DNA of 37,966 nt from Archaeoglobus_B sp964471215 (GCA_964471215.1 CAYYFC010000013.1:1-37966); one strand, 5' to 3'; positions 24,821 through 32,603 are shown, numbered from the stretch's first letter. Notes: generated by a model not told the origin, from the sequence alone. Numbers and translations: made by a program.

Positions 24821-25924
24821 TCACGAACTATTCCTTACGCCTATTTTTGGACAGAAGTCGTTAAACGGACATTCGTTGCAGAGGGGTTTTCTGGGTTTGC
24901 ATATCGTCTGACCAAAGCCAACAAAGCATTTATTTAAACTGTTCCAAAATTCTTTTGGTACTATTTCCCTTAAAGCTTTCTCAGTTTCCTTTACATCTTT
25001 AGTCCTGACTATTCCCATTCTATTTGAAATTCTGTGAACATGTGTATCAATAGCGATCGCATGCTTACCTATTCTCGACAGAAAGAGATTTGCAACCTTC
25101 CTACCAACTCCGGGCAACTTTATCAGCTCTTCGAACTCATCCGGAATCCTCGAATCATACCTGTTAACAATTATCTCCGCAAGTTCCTTTATCTTTTTAG
25201 CTTTAACCCTGTGAAATCCCACATCCCTTATCAGCTCATCTATTTCCTCTACAGAAAGTTTAAGCAAGTCATCAGGTTTTTTAACAACTGAAAAGAGTTT
25301 CTTTACAGCTTTAATCGTCTGCTCATCTCTAGTTCTCGTACTCAATATAGCCGATACCAGTAACTTGAACCTGTCCCTAATTCTGATTGAGTAAACAGGT
25401 GCATTTCTCTTCCTTGCAACTTCCTCCATTTTTCTCAGCATGTAATTCCAATCAACCTCTATCCTCCTTAGAAACCTTATCATGTTTCTCCAGTGACTCC
25501 CCATCCAGTACAACTTTTTGCATTTTTCGCAGTACCATAGCTCATACTTCTTTCTTAAATCTTCCTTTATGCCTTCCCTTTTCATGACTTCTACAGCCTC
25601 TTCATCGCTCGGCTTTCTTAAAGGAGTATTGCAGACGCTGCATCTTTCCATCCTTATTTCAAATCTCAATCCAAGTTTTTTCAGCTCTTTTATCTGTTCT
25701 GCCACATCATCGGATTTTATGAGGATAACAGGTCTTGATTTTAATGATCTCCTGTAAAGTTCCTTGTCCCTCGTAAGCAGAATCCTATCTCTATAGTTAT
25801 TAACAAGGAAATCGTCCTCATCCCCCTTTATATCCAAATCTCCCACATAAAGTGTATCGTATCCAAATATTCTAAGCCATATTGCAAGTTTTTTAAGCAT
25901 CCTATCGCATATAAACCTATTCAA
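24821..25924 (-). CDS. nth: Mut7-C RNase domain fused to endonuclease III
   Basis: 367 aa. Residues 1-150: Mut7-C (PIN-like) domain, FICDRMLKKLAIWLRIFGYD start with acidic residues, LLTRDKEL, and a zinc ribbon CxxC (95, 98) and CxxC (132, 135). Residues 155-360: endonuclease III, helix-hairpin-helix LPGVGRKVAN with the lyase lysine (276), catalytic aspartate in AIDTHVHR (293), and the [4Fe-4S] loop C-X6-C-X2-C-X5-C (342, 349, 352, 358). It should excise oxidised pyrimidines; the attached RNase-like domain's substrate is unknown. Start is TTG overlapping the HD gene's stop; GGTGG lies upstream. Confidence 0.9.
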   Translation of the reverse strand: MNRFICDRMLKKLAIWLRIFGYDTLYVGDLDIKGDEDDFLVNNYRDRILLTRDKELYRRSLKSRPVILIKSDDVAEQIKELKKLGLRFEIRMERCSVCNTPLRKPSDEEAVEVMKREGIKEDLRKKYELWYCEKCKKLYWMGSHWRNMIRFLRRIEVDWNYMLRKMEEVARKRNAPVYSIRIRDRFKLLVSAILSTRTRDEQTIKAVKKLFSVVKKPDDLLKLSVEEIDELIRDVGFHRVKAKKIKELAEIIVNRYDSRIPDEFEELIKLPGVGRKVANLFLSRIGKHAIAIDTHVHRISNRMGIVRTKDVKETEKALREIVPKEFWNSLNKCFVGFGQTICKPRKPLCNECPFNDFCPKIGVRNSS

Positions 25925-26444
25925 GTCTCAACCACCACCTATGGTCAGATTTTCTTATTTTTTCGGCAAGAATTTTTGCTGTTTTTGTTTTAAAATTCAG
26001 AGATTTTGTGTATTCCATGGCGGATGGATAGGTTTCAGAGTATTCCTTTGCCTGCAAAAGCAACTCAATTTTGTCAGCATCTCTCACGAAATCCATTACA
26101 TCATCTGTACGCACTTTTTTAAACTCATCTGGTAACATGTCAAGCTGATCGCTCAATGCATCTCTTCTTATCTCCACGTATCTTCTCGAAAGCCTATGCA
26201 AATCTAAGGTTCTGCTCTCGCCAAGGTCGTGAATCAATCCGAAGAAGCATGCTTTAAAGGCTTTATCTATGTCTCCCGTTTCGAAAAAAGCTATGATGGA
26301 TGCAATTATAGCCGTTCTAAAGCAGTGCTCGGCAACGCTTTCAGGGTTCTTTATTCCGATTTTAAACCAACCCGATCTTGGAATGAGCTTGAGTGATCCG
26401 ATTTCAAATAGAAACCTTACTATACTATCCATTCTGTCTATCAT
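25917..26444 (-). CDS. HD-domain phosphohydrolase (YfbR-like)
   Basis: 175 aa. Metal-binding HD motifs: VAEHCFRTA, LIHDLGE and DADKIE in the order of YfbR-type 5'-deoxynucleotidases, which hydrolyse dNMPs. SLKLIPRSGW at the N-terminus is also typical. ATG 26432 (MDSIVRF) is an alternative start. It overlaps the Mut7-C/Nth gene by eight bases, so the pair form an operon, plausibly linking nucleotide pool cleaning and base excision repair. Confidence 0.88.
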   Translation of the reverse strand: MIDRMDSIVRFLFEIGSLKLIPRSGWFKIGIKNPESVAEHCFRTAIIASIIAFFETGDIDKAFKACFFGLIHDLGESRTLDLHRLSRRYVEIRRDALSDQLDMLPDEFKKVRTDDVMDFVRDADKIELLLQAKEYSETYPSAMEYTKSLNFKTKTAKILAEKIRKSDHRWWLRLE

Positions 26445-26478
26445 AGTGATTAATCGTCAGACGATTTTTAAAACTTAG

Positions 26479-26552
26479 CGGGCTCGCCGGGATTTGAACC
26501 CGGGTCAAGGGGTCCGAAGCCCCTTAGGATATCCTGGCTACCCCACGAGCCC
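26479..26552 (-). tRNA. tRNA-Arg (anticodon TCG)
   Basis: Minus strand cloverleaf: acceptor GGGCTCG/CGAGCCC with discriminator G, D-arm with A14 G15 and GG at 18-19, anticodon stem AGGGG/CCCCT and loop CTTCGGA, giving anticodon TCG with G37, T-arm CCGGG-TTCAAAT-CCCGG. The CCA is not encoded. Reading the loop one base later would give a Pro anticodon but breaks the stem. TATAAATC (26573-26581) lies about 25 bp before the 5' end. No intron. Confidence 0.93.
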
Positions 26553-26580
26553 ATTCGAAAGTTATTTATAAGGATTTATA

Positions 26581-27840
26581 ATGTTTTTTGCAATGGATTG
26601 GAAGGATGTATTGCTAGATGAAGGTAGTTGTTCCGAGATTTTCAACGGATATTTTGGAACGATCGATAACAGACCTGTTTGTGTATTTTATAAGGATGGT
26701 GTTTTCGATTACTGCTCAGATGAGATAGTCGAGTTTGCGTTGAAGAATGGAAATCCCATAATAGTCATTTTTAACTGTGAGGGATTTGATGTAGATGTCA
26801 GAACCCTAAGGGATGTTTCTAAGTTTTTATATAGACTGTCGATAGCAAACGCTGTAATCCCGAGGATCTCCATATTTTTAAACAACGTTAACTGGCTCAT
26901 GTGCTACCAGTCCGACTTCGTGATCATGGAAAAAAACTGCAGGATGAGCATGGTTATGCCTGATGTCATAAAATCGTTTACAGGTAAGGATATTGAAATA
27001 ACAGCCGAATTTTACCTAAAATCTGGTATATGCCATCTTCTAGCTGAAAGCGATGAAGAAGCATACGTACTTGCGAGAAAGCTTATAGGTTATCTACCAT
27101 TAAACAACATGGACGATCCACCCATAGCTGAGACAAAGGATGACGTGTCCAGACAGATTAATGTGGAGATACCTAGGGATTCCTATGAGCCCTTTAACAT
27201 AAAGGATCTGATAGTACAGATAGTTGACGATGAGGATTTTTTTGAAATTCAGAGCGAGTTTGCAAAAAACGTCGTAATAGGATTTGGAAGAATGGATGGA
27301 AGCACAGTTGGTATCGTCGCAAATAATTCGGTCCAGCTTCTTGGATGTCTGGACATAGATTCGATAAAGAAGATAATTTCATTCGTCAAGTTCTGTGACG
27401 CATTTAACATACCAATAATCAATCTGATCGACACACCAGGTTACCTTCCAAATTTTGATCAGGAAATAAACGGGCTCTCGTATTACGCTACGAAGTTGAT
27501 TCAGACATACTCGGAGGTAACAGTCCCTGTGATATCTGTTGTCGTTAGAAAAGCGTATGGACCTGCATTCATAGCCATGGGCAGTAAGATGTTAGGGGCG
27601 GACATAGTATACGCGTATCCCAATGCGGAATTCGCTGTAACGGATATAGATACCGATTTAAAAATACTGGGAATCGATGATAGGGAGCGATACAAAAAGA
27701 TGTGCTATGAAAGGGCTTTAAGCAGCGGATTTATAGATTCGATAATAGAACCCAAGTGGACAAGGGCAAAAATAATAAATGCACTGAGGTTTCTTGAAAC
27801 AAAGAGAAAGAAGTTACCTCCAAAGAAGTTGAGATTATGA
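26581..27840 (+). CDS. Divergent acyl-CoA carboxyltransferase (MmdA/PccB-like), probably altered active site
   Basis: 419 aa, about 90 shorter than usual. The C-terminal half is clear carboxyltransferase: GFGRMDGSTVGIVANN, LDIDSIKKIISFVKFCDAFNIP, DTPGYLPNFDQE, VRKAYGPAFIAM and a SGFIDSIIEP end. The usual N-terminal GPCAGGA oxyanion-hole segment reads LNNVNWLMCYQSD, and KAYGGAY reads KAYGPAF, so both oxyanion signatures are changed. It may be non-catalytic or have other chemistry. ATG 26593 (MDWKDV) fits the TATA box at 26562-26570 better than ATG 26581. ATGA overlap with the next mini-gene. Confidence 0.8.
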   Translation: MFFAMDWKDVLLDEGSCSEIFNGYFGTIDNRPVCVFYKDGVFDYCSDEIVEFALKNGNPIIVIFNCEGFDVDVRTLRDVSKFLYRLSIANAVIPRISIFLNNVNWLMCYQSDFVIMEKNCRMSMVMPDVIKSFTGKDIEITAEFYLKSGICHLLAESDEEAYVLARKLIGYLPLNNMDDPPIAETKDDVSRQINVEIPRDSYEPFNIKDLIVQIVDDEDFFEIQSEFAKNVVIGFGRMDGSTVGIVANNSVQLLGCLDIDSIKKIISFVKFCDAFNIPIINLIDTPGYLPNFDQEINGLSYYATKLIQTYSEVTVPVISVVVRKAYGPAFIAMGSKMLGADIVYAYPNAEFAVTDIDTDLKILGIDDRERYKKMCYERALSSGFIDSIIEPKWTRAKIINALRFLETKRKKLPPKKLRL

Positions 27841-27965
27841 CGCCTGAGGAATTCCTGGCATGCGTGGCCGCGATAAAAAAGTATTTAGAAGACAAGAGGA
27901 ATTTTCCAAAAGAAGTTTTTAGAGGCATTAGTTACTGGAAAAAAGCTTCCAGATTGAAGCTATGA
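27837..27965 (+). CDS. 42-aa mini-protein resembling carboxylase epsilon/MmdD-type subunit
   Basis: Starts MTPEEFLACVAAIKKYLE and ends ISYWKKASRLKL. An acidic PEE-xx-A-AI-xYL helix followed by a short tail with W and a basic R/L stretch recalls the small ACC-epsilon / OadG-side subunits that stabilise carboxyltransferases. It overlaps the preceding gene by ATGA and the following one by ATGA, so three genes are translationally coupled. Too short for firm assignment. Confidence 0.6.
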   Translation: MTPEEFLACVAAIKKYLEDKRNFPKEVFRGISYWKKASRLKL

Positions 27966-28081
27966 AGTATGAAGTTTTTGTTGCCGGAAAGAAATTCGAG
28001 GTTGAAGTTGAGGAGGTTGACAGAAATACTTTTGAAGTAATTATAAATGATAAAAGAGTAATTATAAAAATAGAAGGATAA
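27962..28081 (+). CDS. 39-aa mini-protein like the N-terminal segment of a biotin carboxyl carrier, no biotinyl domain
   Basis: MKYEVFVAGKKFEVEVEEVD followed by a short strand-turn-strand ending VIIKIEG. The double VxxxGKxxxVEVEEV pattern resembles the start of acyl-CoA carboxylase/decarboxylase gamma subunits (MmdC), but the proline/alanine linker and the biotin-attachment AMKM domain are missing: the stop follows at once and no biotinyl domain is encoded nearby. Either a truncated relic or a minimal structural subunit. Overlaps the previous stop. Confidence 0.6.
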   Translation: MKYEVFVAGKKFEVEVEEVDRNTFEVIINDKRVIIKIEG

Positions 28082-28124
28082 TAAAATCCAAAAAGTTTTT
28101 TACCATAGAAACGAATGGAATAAC

Positions 28125-28400
28125 ATGGCAAAAGCTCCTTATGTTAGAGAATACAAGCAGAGTAAATCCAGAGGAAAGGACTATATGGTTAGATGTGATG
28201 GCTGTGGAAGAAAGGTTCCGAGATTTAAAACGTTCACTGCTTATAAGGGTATGAAACTCGATTACGATATAATCAAAATGGTAGGTAGGAAAAACATATC
28301 AATTACGAGGATAAAGGCTTATTACTGTCCGAAATGCGCTAGATACCTCGGAATAGTTCAACCCGGTAAGCTTGGAAGGAGGAGGGATATCACGCTTTAG
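28125..28400 (+). CDS. Zinc-ribbon protein resembling ribosomal protein S26e
   Basis: 91 aa, very basic. CxxC in VRCDGCGRKVPR and a second pair in YYCPKCARYLGIV. The spacing and the xYCxxCAxxLGIV end recall archaeal S26e (CDNCGRxVPxDKA…YYCVSCAxHxGIV). S26e is, as I recall, mainly known from Crenarchaeota/TACK lineages and eukaryotes, so a member here would be notable; it could alternatively be another ribosome-associated zinc ribbon. Overlaps the E1-like gene by 11 bases tail to tail. Confidence 0.6.
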   Translation: MAKAPYVREYKQSKSRGKDYMVRCDGCGRKVPRFKTFTAYKGMKLDYDIIKMVGRKNISITRIKAYYCPKCARYLGIVQPGKLGRRRDITL

Positions 28401-29103
28401 AGCAAATACAGTTCGGATTTTTTGAATACCTCACCTCAAAAAACTCCATGTTTAGGAGATCTATTCTGAGTAGCCTTCCTCTTAATGTCTCCATACCGAG
28501 CAGTGCCTTTATCGCCTCTGCTGATTGTATGCTTCCAACAACACCGCATGTGAATCCAAATATCGATGGTTCAACAGATTCCTGCTTTGGAAAGCTCATA
28601 TACAAGCATCTGTAGCATGGAGAACCGGATATTGTCGTTACTTCACCTTCAAAGGCATAAACAGCACCGTGTACAAGTGGTTTCCTGAACATCAAGCACA
28701 CATCGTTAAGTAAAAGCCTTGTTTCGAAGTTGTCTGGGCATGATACAACCAGATCATATTTCCTGACAATTTCAGCATTCTCTGCCGTTATGTTAAATGG
28801 ATATGCTCTGACATCAACATCGGGATTCAAATCCCTTACAAATTCACATGCCGATTTTGCCTTGCTCATCCCCACATTTCCCGAATGTATAAACTGTCTC
28901 TGCAAATTGTGTTTCTCAACAACATCACCGTCGACTATTCCAAGCTTTCCGATTCCGGCGGAAGCGAGATATGTTATTACTGCGCTACCCAATCCACCTG
29001 CTCCTACAACCAAAACCTTAGAATTCAGAAGCTTCTCTTGGCCTTCTCTCCCTATTATGCTTATCTGTCTTCTGTATTTCTCCATATCCCAAGTTCGATC
29101 CAT
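28390..29103 (-). CDS. E1-like adenylyltransferase (ThiF/MoeB/HesA family)
   Basis: 237 aa. ATP-binding VVGAGGLGSAVITYLASAG (about 30-50), VEKHNLQRQFIH, GMSKAKSACEFVRDLNPD, zinc cysteines SPCYRC and NCIC, and GFTCGVVGSIQSAEAIK. It activates the C-terminal glycine of ubiquitin-like sulfur carriers (MoaD/ThiS/SAMP) for sulfur transfer or conjugation. The MoaD-like gene at 30294 and thiI at 8350 are plausible pathway partners. ATG 29085 (MEKYRRQISII) is an alternative start. Confidence 0.9.
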   Translation of the reverse strand: MDRTWDMEKYRRQISIIGREGQEKLLNSKVLVVGAGGLGSAVITYLASAGIGKLGIVDGDVVEKHNLQRQFIHSGNVGMSKAKSACEFVRDLNPDVDVRAYPFNITAENAEIVRKYDLVVSCPDNFETRLLLNDVCLMFRKPLVHGAVYAFEGEVTTISGSPCYRCLYMSFPKQESVEPSIFGFTCGVVGSIQSAEAIKALLGMETLRGRLLRIDLLNMEFFEVRYSKNPNCICSKA

Positions 29104-29125
29104 GGTATAATAGTATATCGAAACG

Positions 29126-29140
29126 ATTTTTAATTATAAA
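29126..29140. promoter_or_regulatory. A/T box between the E1-like gene and gap
   Basis: ATTTTTAATTATAAA about 20-25 bp before the gap ATG (29155) and about 30 bp from the E1-like ATG 29103. It may be used in both directions. A second TATA-like ATAGTATATC at 29109-29118 would fit the alternative E1 start. Confidence 0.4.
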
Positions 29141-29154
29141 CTTGAGCTTGTGAT

Positions 29155-30180
29155 ATGAAGGTTAAAGTTGCTATAAACGGGTACGGTACGATTGGCAAAA
29201 GGGTTGCCGATGCAGTAAATGCGCAAAGGGATATGGAAGTGATCGGTGTTACAAAAACAAAACCGGATTTTGAAGCAAAGGTTGCAATAAAAAAGGGTTT
29301 TAAGCTTTACTGTGCGATTCCTGAAAGAGTTGAAGTTTTTGAAAAGGTGGGATTAAAAGTTGAAGGAACGATCGAAGATCTGATCGAAAAAGCTGATATA
29401 GTTGTAGACTGCTCTCCCAAAAAAGTTGGAGCCGAGAATAAAAAGATGTATTACGAAAAGGCAGGGATTAAGGCAATATTTCAGGGAGGAGAAAAAAAGG
29501 ATGTAGCAGAACTATCCTTTAACGCATTGGCGAATTATGATAAGGCAATGGGTAAAAGATATGTAAGGGTTGTAAGCTGTAATACCACAGGACTTGTAAG
29601 AATACTGTATCTATTGAAGGAAAACTTCAGGATAGGAAAGGTAAGAGCGGTAATGATAAGGAGAGTTGTTGATCCAAAGGAAGACAAGAAGGGACTTGTG
29701 AATGGTATAATGCCAGATCCGGTTGAACTACCTTCACATCATGGACCCGATGTTCAAACGGTATTGCCCGATGTTGACATAACGACCGTGGCGTTTAAGG
29801 TTCCAACGACGATAATGCATGTTCATTCACTGAACATCGAGTTGAAGGATAGCGTAAAAAGAGATGAGGTTATAGACGTTTTAAAGGAAGAGCCAAGAAT
29901 TTTACTTGTATCGAGCGATGACGGCTTTAGCTCAACAGCAAAGATAATAGAATATGCAAGAGAGTTGAGACCAAGATACGACATGTTCGAAAACATAGTG
30001 TGGCAGGATTCAATAGCCGTAGTAGACAACGAGCTATATCTGACGCAGGCGATTCATCAGGAAGCCATAGTCATACCCGAAAACATAGACGCTATAAGGG
30101 CAATGCTCGAATTGACAGATAAAGAGAAAAGCATGGATATGACGAACAAAAGTCTGAAAATAGGAGATTTCAGAATTTGA
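29155..30180 (+). CDS. gap: Glyceraldehyde-3-phosphate dehydrogenase (archaeal type II)
   Basis: 341 aa. KVAINGYGTIGKRVADAV nucleotide-binding start; catalytic cysteine in VVSCNTTGL (about 140); SHHGPDVQTVLP phosphate-binding region; HQEAIVIPENIDAIRAML near the end. Reversible oxidation of GAP to 1,3-bisphosphoglycerate using NAD(P); in organisms of this group it works mainly in gluconeogenesis. Monocistronic, with a T7 run after the stop. Confidence 0.97.
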   Translation: MKVKVAINGYGTIGKRVADAVNAQRDMEVIGVTKTKPDFEAKVAIKKGFKLYCAIPERVEVFEKVGLKVEGTIEDLIEKADIVVDCSPKKVGAENKKMYYEKAGIKAIFQGGEKKDVAELSFNALANYDKAMGKRYVRVVSCNTTGLVRILYLLKENFRIGKVRAVMIRRVVDPKEDKKGLVNGIMPDPVELPSHHGPDVQTVLPDVDITTVAFKVPTTIMHVHSLNIELKDSVKRDEVIDVLKEEPRILLVSSDDGFSSTAKIIEYARELRPRYDMFENIVWQDSIAVVDNELYLTQAIHQEAIVIPENIDAIRAMLELTDKEKSMDMTNKSLKIGDFRI

Positions 30181-30192
30181 TCATTTTTTTAT
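30181..30192 (+). terminator. T-run terminator after gap
   Basis: A run of seven T (30184-30190) directly after the gap stop, typical of archaeal intrinsic termination. Confidence 0.4.
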
Positions 30193-30293
30193 TACGAAGC
30201 ATATGGGAATTTGAAGTCTTTTTTGTTCAATTGGCGAAATTTAATTACACAAAGAAGTTTGAAGAAGATTCAGAAGTCTTAACGCAACGGTTA

Positions 30294-30536
30294 TCAAAGC
30301 CCGCCGGATATAACTCTCATAACGATTATTTCTCCTTCCTCAACTAGATCATCTGTTGGAACTGGCGTATTGTCCTTGACAATGACAACTGTCTCGGGAT
30401 TAATCCTTAATCTTAACAATAGATCGGTATATCTCAAACCTTTTTCGATTTCCAATTCCTGATATTTCCTATCGAAACCTCCAACAAACTTTATCCTTAC
30501 CCTTAACGTCTTTGACTCCTTCTGAATACATATCAC
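30294..30536 (-). CDS. MoaD/ThiS-like ubiquitin-fold sulfur carrier (SAMP-like), C-terminus SGGL
   Basis: 80 aa beta-grasp. Core LRVRIKFVGGFDRKYQELEI, VVIVKDNTPVPTDDLVEEGE and IVMRVISGGL. These carriers end in GG and are adenylated by E1-like enzymes such as that at 28390; here the stop codon follows an extra leucine, so the GG is not terminal as encoded. Start is uncertain: GTG 30536 directly abuts GAGGAG, and no ATG in frame exists; a start at a nearby codon is possible. Probably single-gene, upstream gap of 112 bp. Confidence 0.75.
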   Translation of the reverse strand: MICIQKESKTLRVRIKFVGGFDRKYQELEIEKGLRYTDLLLRLRINPETVVIVKDNTPVPTDDLVEEGEIIVMRVISGGL

Positions 30537-30648
30537 CTCCTCGGAGCTTTATATCATCCACGAGTCTCTGAACTTCTCAATAACGTGAGAGGATTACTGA
30601 TATATCTTTAGTTTAACTTCTGCCGTTAGAGAATTGAAAAAGTAATAG

Positions 30649-32085
30649 TTAAGACTTCACTTCTACTCCCAGAGCGTTTAAGAACCTCTTTTTTATAGCC
30701 TCGGTAACAAGCTTTGCCAGAGCTTCCTTATCTGATATATCTCCGAATATTCCCAGGGATATCTGTCCTCCTCCTGCATGAGCGTGTCCTCCAGCACTTC
30801 CCACATCTCCAAATGCATTCTTCAAAACTTCACCTATATTTATCCTTACATCCTTATTCCTTGCAGATATGTAAACGCAGTCCTTGTGAATTCCGAAGAC
30901 TAGAACGGTTGATATACCTTCAAGTCTCAGCAGGAAGTCTGCAGCCTGAGGCAGAACATCCCTGTTAGTTATAAAACCTGCGAAGGATATAAGAAAACTC
31001 GAATATATCTGCCTGTTCTTTATAGCAGTTCCAAGTACATCCAGAGTTTCGGTAGAAATCGCAGGACCCTCCATTTTTTCAATCATTTCATGGTCTACAA
31101 ACGGATATAGATAAGCCGATGCAAGGAAATCTGCAGTTCTTGTATTCCTCTTAAAATCATCAGTTTCTGTTTTTATTCCGAAGAATAAAGCTGTTGCAAG
31201 TGGTTTACTCGGTATTATTTTTAACTCCTTCAGGTATTCAGTCATTATTGTTGCGCAAGCTCCAACATCCGTTCTAACGTCTACGAACTCAGCCCTAACA
31301 GCTTCCGACGGGTGATGGTCTATGACTATGCTTATCTCCACATCTTCCGGTATTGAATTGTTAACACCAGGAGCTGAGCAATCAACAATTGCAAACTTCT
31401 TATAATCGCTTAAATCGACTTCATCTGCTTTTGTAAGCGGTATCTCTAGTAGGTTTATCATAGCCCTGTTCTCCTGATGCATTATTTCACCGTAATAGAG
31501 TATATCTGCATCTATACCGAAGACCTTGGCTATTTCCTTAAGAGCAAAAGCCGATGAGATTGCATCTGGATCGGGGTTGTCATGTGTAAATATTCCAAGC
31601 TTTCCACCCTTGCTACTCTCAAGGACCTTTTTAAACCTTTTAAGCTTTCTAAAGGTGTCTGCCTTTTTTATAGCCTCTATAACAGAGCTCTTCATGGCCT
31701 CAGCCGGAAGTATTACGAAATCTGCTCCGACCTGCTCAAGCTCATCTTTTAGCTTTTGGTTCTTTGCTCTTGCAATTATGAATACCTCCTTGCTGTATTC
31801 CCTTATTATTTCTACAGCTTTTTTATTTACATCGGCATCGGACGTCAGAAGCATTATCGCAAAAACGCTGTCAAAATCTATGCTGTCGTACAGCGATCTG
31901 TCGAGGGCATCTCCAACTATTGCATCGTACTCCTCATCTCTTAAAACCTCAACTCTCTCCCTCGATATATCTACTGCAAGAACACTTTTCCCCTTTCTTA
32001 CAAGTTCTTTAACGACGTTAAATCCCGTTGCACCGCAACCTATCACTATGTATTCGTGCTTAAATTTATCGGCTACTTCTTCCAT
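30649..32085 (-). CDS. RCK (TrkA-N) – DHH/DHHA1 phosphoesterase fusion
   Basis: About 478 aa. N-terminal Rossmann RCK domain (YIVIGCGATGFNVVKEL, VVKDALD-like and DVNKKAVEI; about 1-140), then DHH phosphoesterase with HDNPDPDAISSA, VDCSAPG, IDHHPSE and a DHHA1 end with SAGGHAHAGGG. DHH proteins hydrolyse short oligoribonucleotides or cyclic/dinucleotides; an RCK module suggests ligand control. ATG 32085 is preferred over TTG 32103; it lies about 29 bp from the A/T box shared with mazG. This fusion recurs in euryarchaea as far as I recall. Confidence 0.9.
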   Translation of the reverse strand: MEEVADKFKHEYIVIGCGATGFNVVKELVRKGKSVLAVDISRERVEVLRDEEYDAIVGDALDRSLYDSIDFDSVFAIMLLTSDADVNKKAVEIIREYSKEVFIIARAKNQKLKDELEQVGADFVILPAEAMKSSVIEAIKKADTFRKLKRFKKVLESSKGGKLGIFTHDNPDPDAISSAFALKEIAKVFGIDADILYYGEIMHQENRAMINLLEIPLTKADEVDLSDYKKFAIVDCSAPGVNNSIPEDVEISIVIDHHPSEAVRAEFVDVRTDVGACATIMTEYLKELKIIPSKPLATALFFGIKTETDDFKRNTRTADFLASAYLYPFVDHEMIEKMEGPAISTETLDVLGTAIKNRQIYSSFLISFAGFITNRDVLPQAADFLLRLEGISTVLVFGIHKDCVYISARNKDVRINIGEVLKNAFGDVGSAGGHAHAGGGQISLGIFGDISDKEALAKLVTEAIKKRFLNALGVEVKS

Positions 32086-32107
32086 CTCAAATAGAAAACG
32101 CAATGAT

Positions 32108-32120
32108 GATATTTAAAACT
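32108..32120. promoter_or_regulatory. Bidirectional A/T box, RCK-DHH / mazG
   Basis: GATATTTAAAACT between ATGs 32085 (minus) and 32137 (plus), about 29 and 23 bp from them. Confidence 0.45.
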
Positions 32121-32136
32121 AACCTAAAGACATAAT

Positions 32137-32415
32137 ATGGAGCTCGATAAGATACAGGAGGAAATAAGGAAGAAGTACTATGAAATAGATTCCAGATCAG
32201 GTGAACTATTCCTTTTAGCCGTTTTATTTGAAGAAGTAGGTGAACTGGCCGAAGCGGTTAGGAAAAAGGATTTAGAAGGAATTAAAGAGGAATTAACAGA
32301 CGTTTTATTTATGGTATTAAGTTTGGCAAATCTATTCAATGTTAAAGTTGAAAAAAGGCTTATAGAAAAGTACATCGTTGGAGATCCTAGGGAAAAATGG
32401 GATTTGCCATTTTAA
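32137..32415 (+). CDS. MazG-like nucleotide pyrophosphohydrolase
   Basis: 92 aa all-helical MazG fold. Metal motif FEEVGELAEAV (ExxE) and second pair EELTDVLFMVL (ExxD). Hydrolyses (d)NTPs to monophosphates; the small single-domain form may clean non-canonical nucleotides. Monocistronic; followed by the 188-bp cdrS regulatory region. Confidence 0.9.
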   Translation: MELDKIQEEIRKKYYEIDSRSGELFLLAVLFEEVGELAEAVRKKDLEGIKEELTDVLFMVLSLANLFNVKVEKRLIEKYIVGDPREKWDLPF

Positions 32416-32483
32416 TTTTGCATATCAAAAATTTGGATATACAATATTTTTATCTTATTTTAAATTACAATTATAAACCAAAA

Positions 32484-32496
32484 CATTTATATATTA
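32484..32496 (+). promoter_or_regulatory. Distal cdrS-ftsZ TATA box (P1)
   Basis: CATTTATATATTA; centre about 32490 predicts a start site near 32515, the middle of the operator array at 32499-32530. Confidence 0.5.
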
Positions 32497-32498
32497 TT

Positions 32499-32530
32499 TT
32501 GTCCGACTATTGTCTGACAATGTCGGACAA
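32499..32530. promoter_or_regulatory. Operator array with three TTGTC-N-GAC units
   Basis: TTGTCCGAC (32499-32507), TTGTCTGACAA (32510-32520, itself a perfect palindrome around one base) and GTCGGACAA (32522-32530, inverse of the first). Units are 11-12 bp apart, one helical turn. Outer arms form a perfect 9-bp inverted repeat. Such spacing suits a multimeric RHH regulator, most simply the CdrS-like product encoded 74 bp downstream. Confidence 0.6.
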
Positions 32531-32536
32531 ATGAAC

Positions 32537-32569
32537 CATATTTAAACCACGATAAGATGTCACGTGACA
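32537..32569 (+). promoter_or_regulatory. Proximal cdrS TATA box (P2) and TGTCACGTGACA palindrome
   Basis: CATATTTAAA (32537-32546) predicts a start site near 32567, on the perfect 12-bp palindrome TGTCACGTGACA (32558-32569). It shares the TGTC/GACA half sites of the upstream operator, so both promoters carry the same kind of box at the start site. Confidence 0.5.
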
Positions 32570-32603
32570 CACGCTTTGGGGACAAATGTTTAGGTGAGCC
32601 GAA

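Noticed and set aside
26479..26552. tRNA-Pro(CGG) as an alternative anticodon reading
   Set aside because: It would need a C-C closing pair in the anticodon stem and lacks G37; the Arg TCG reading has a full stem and G at 37.
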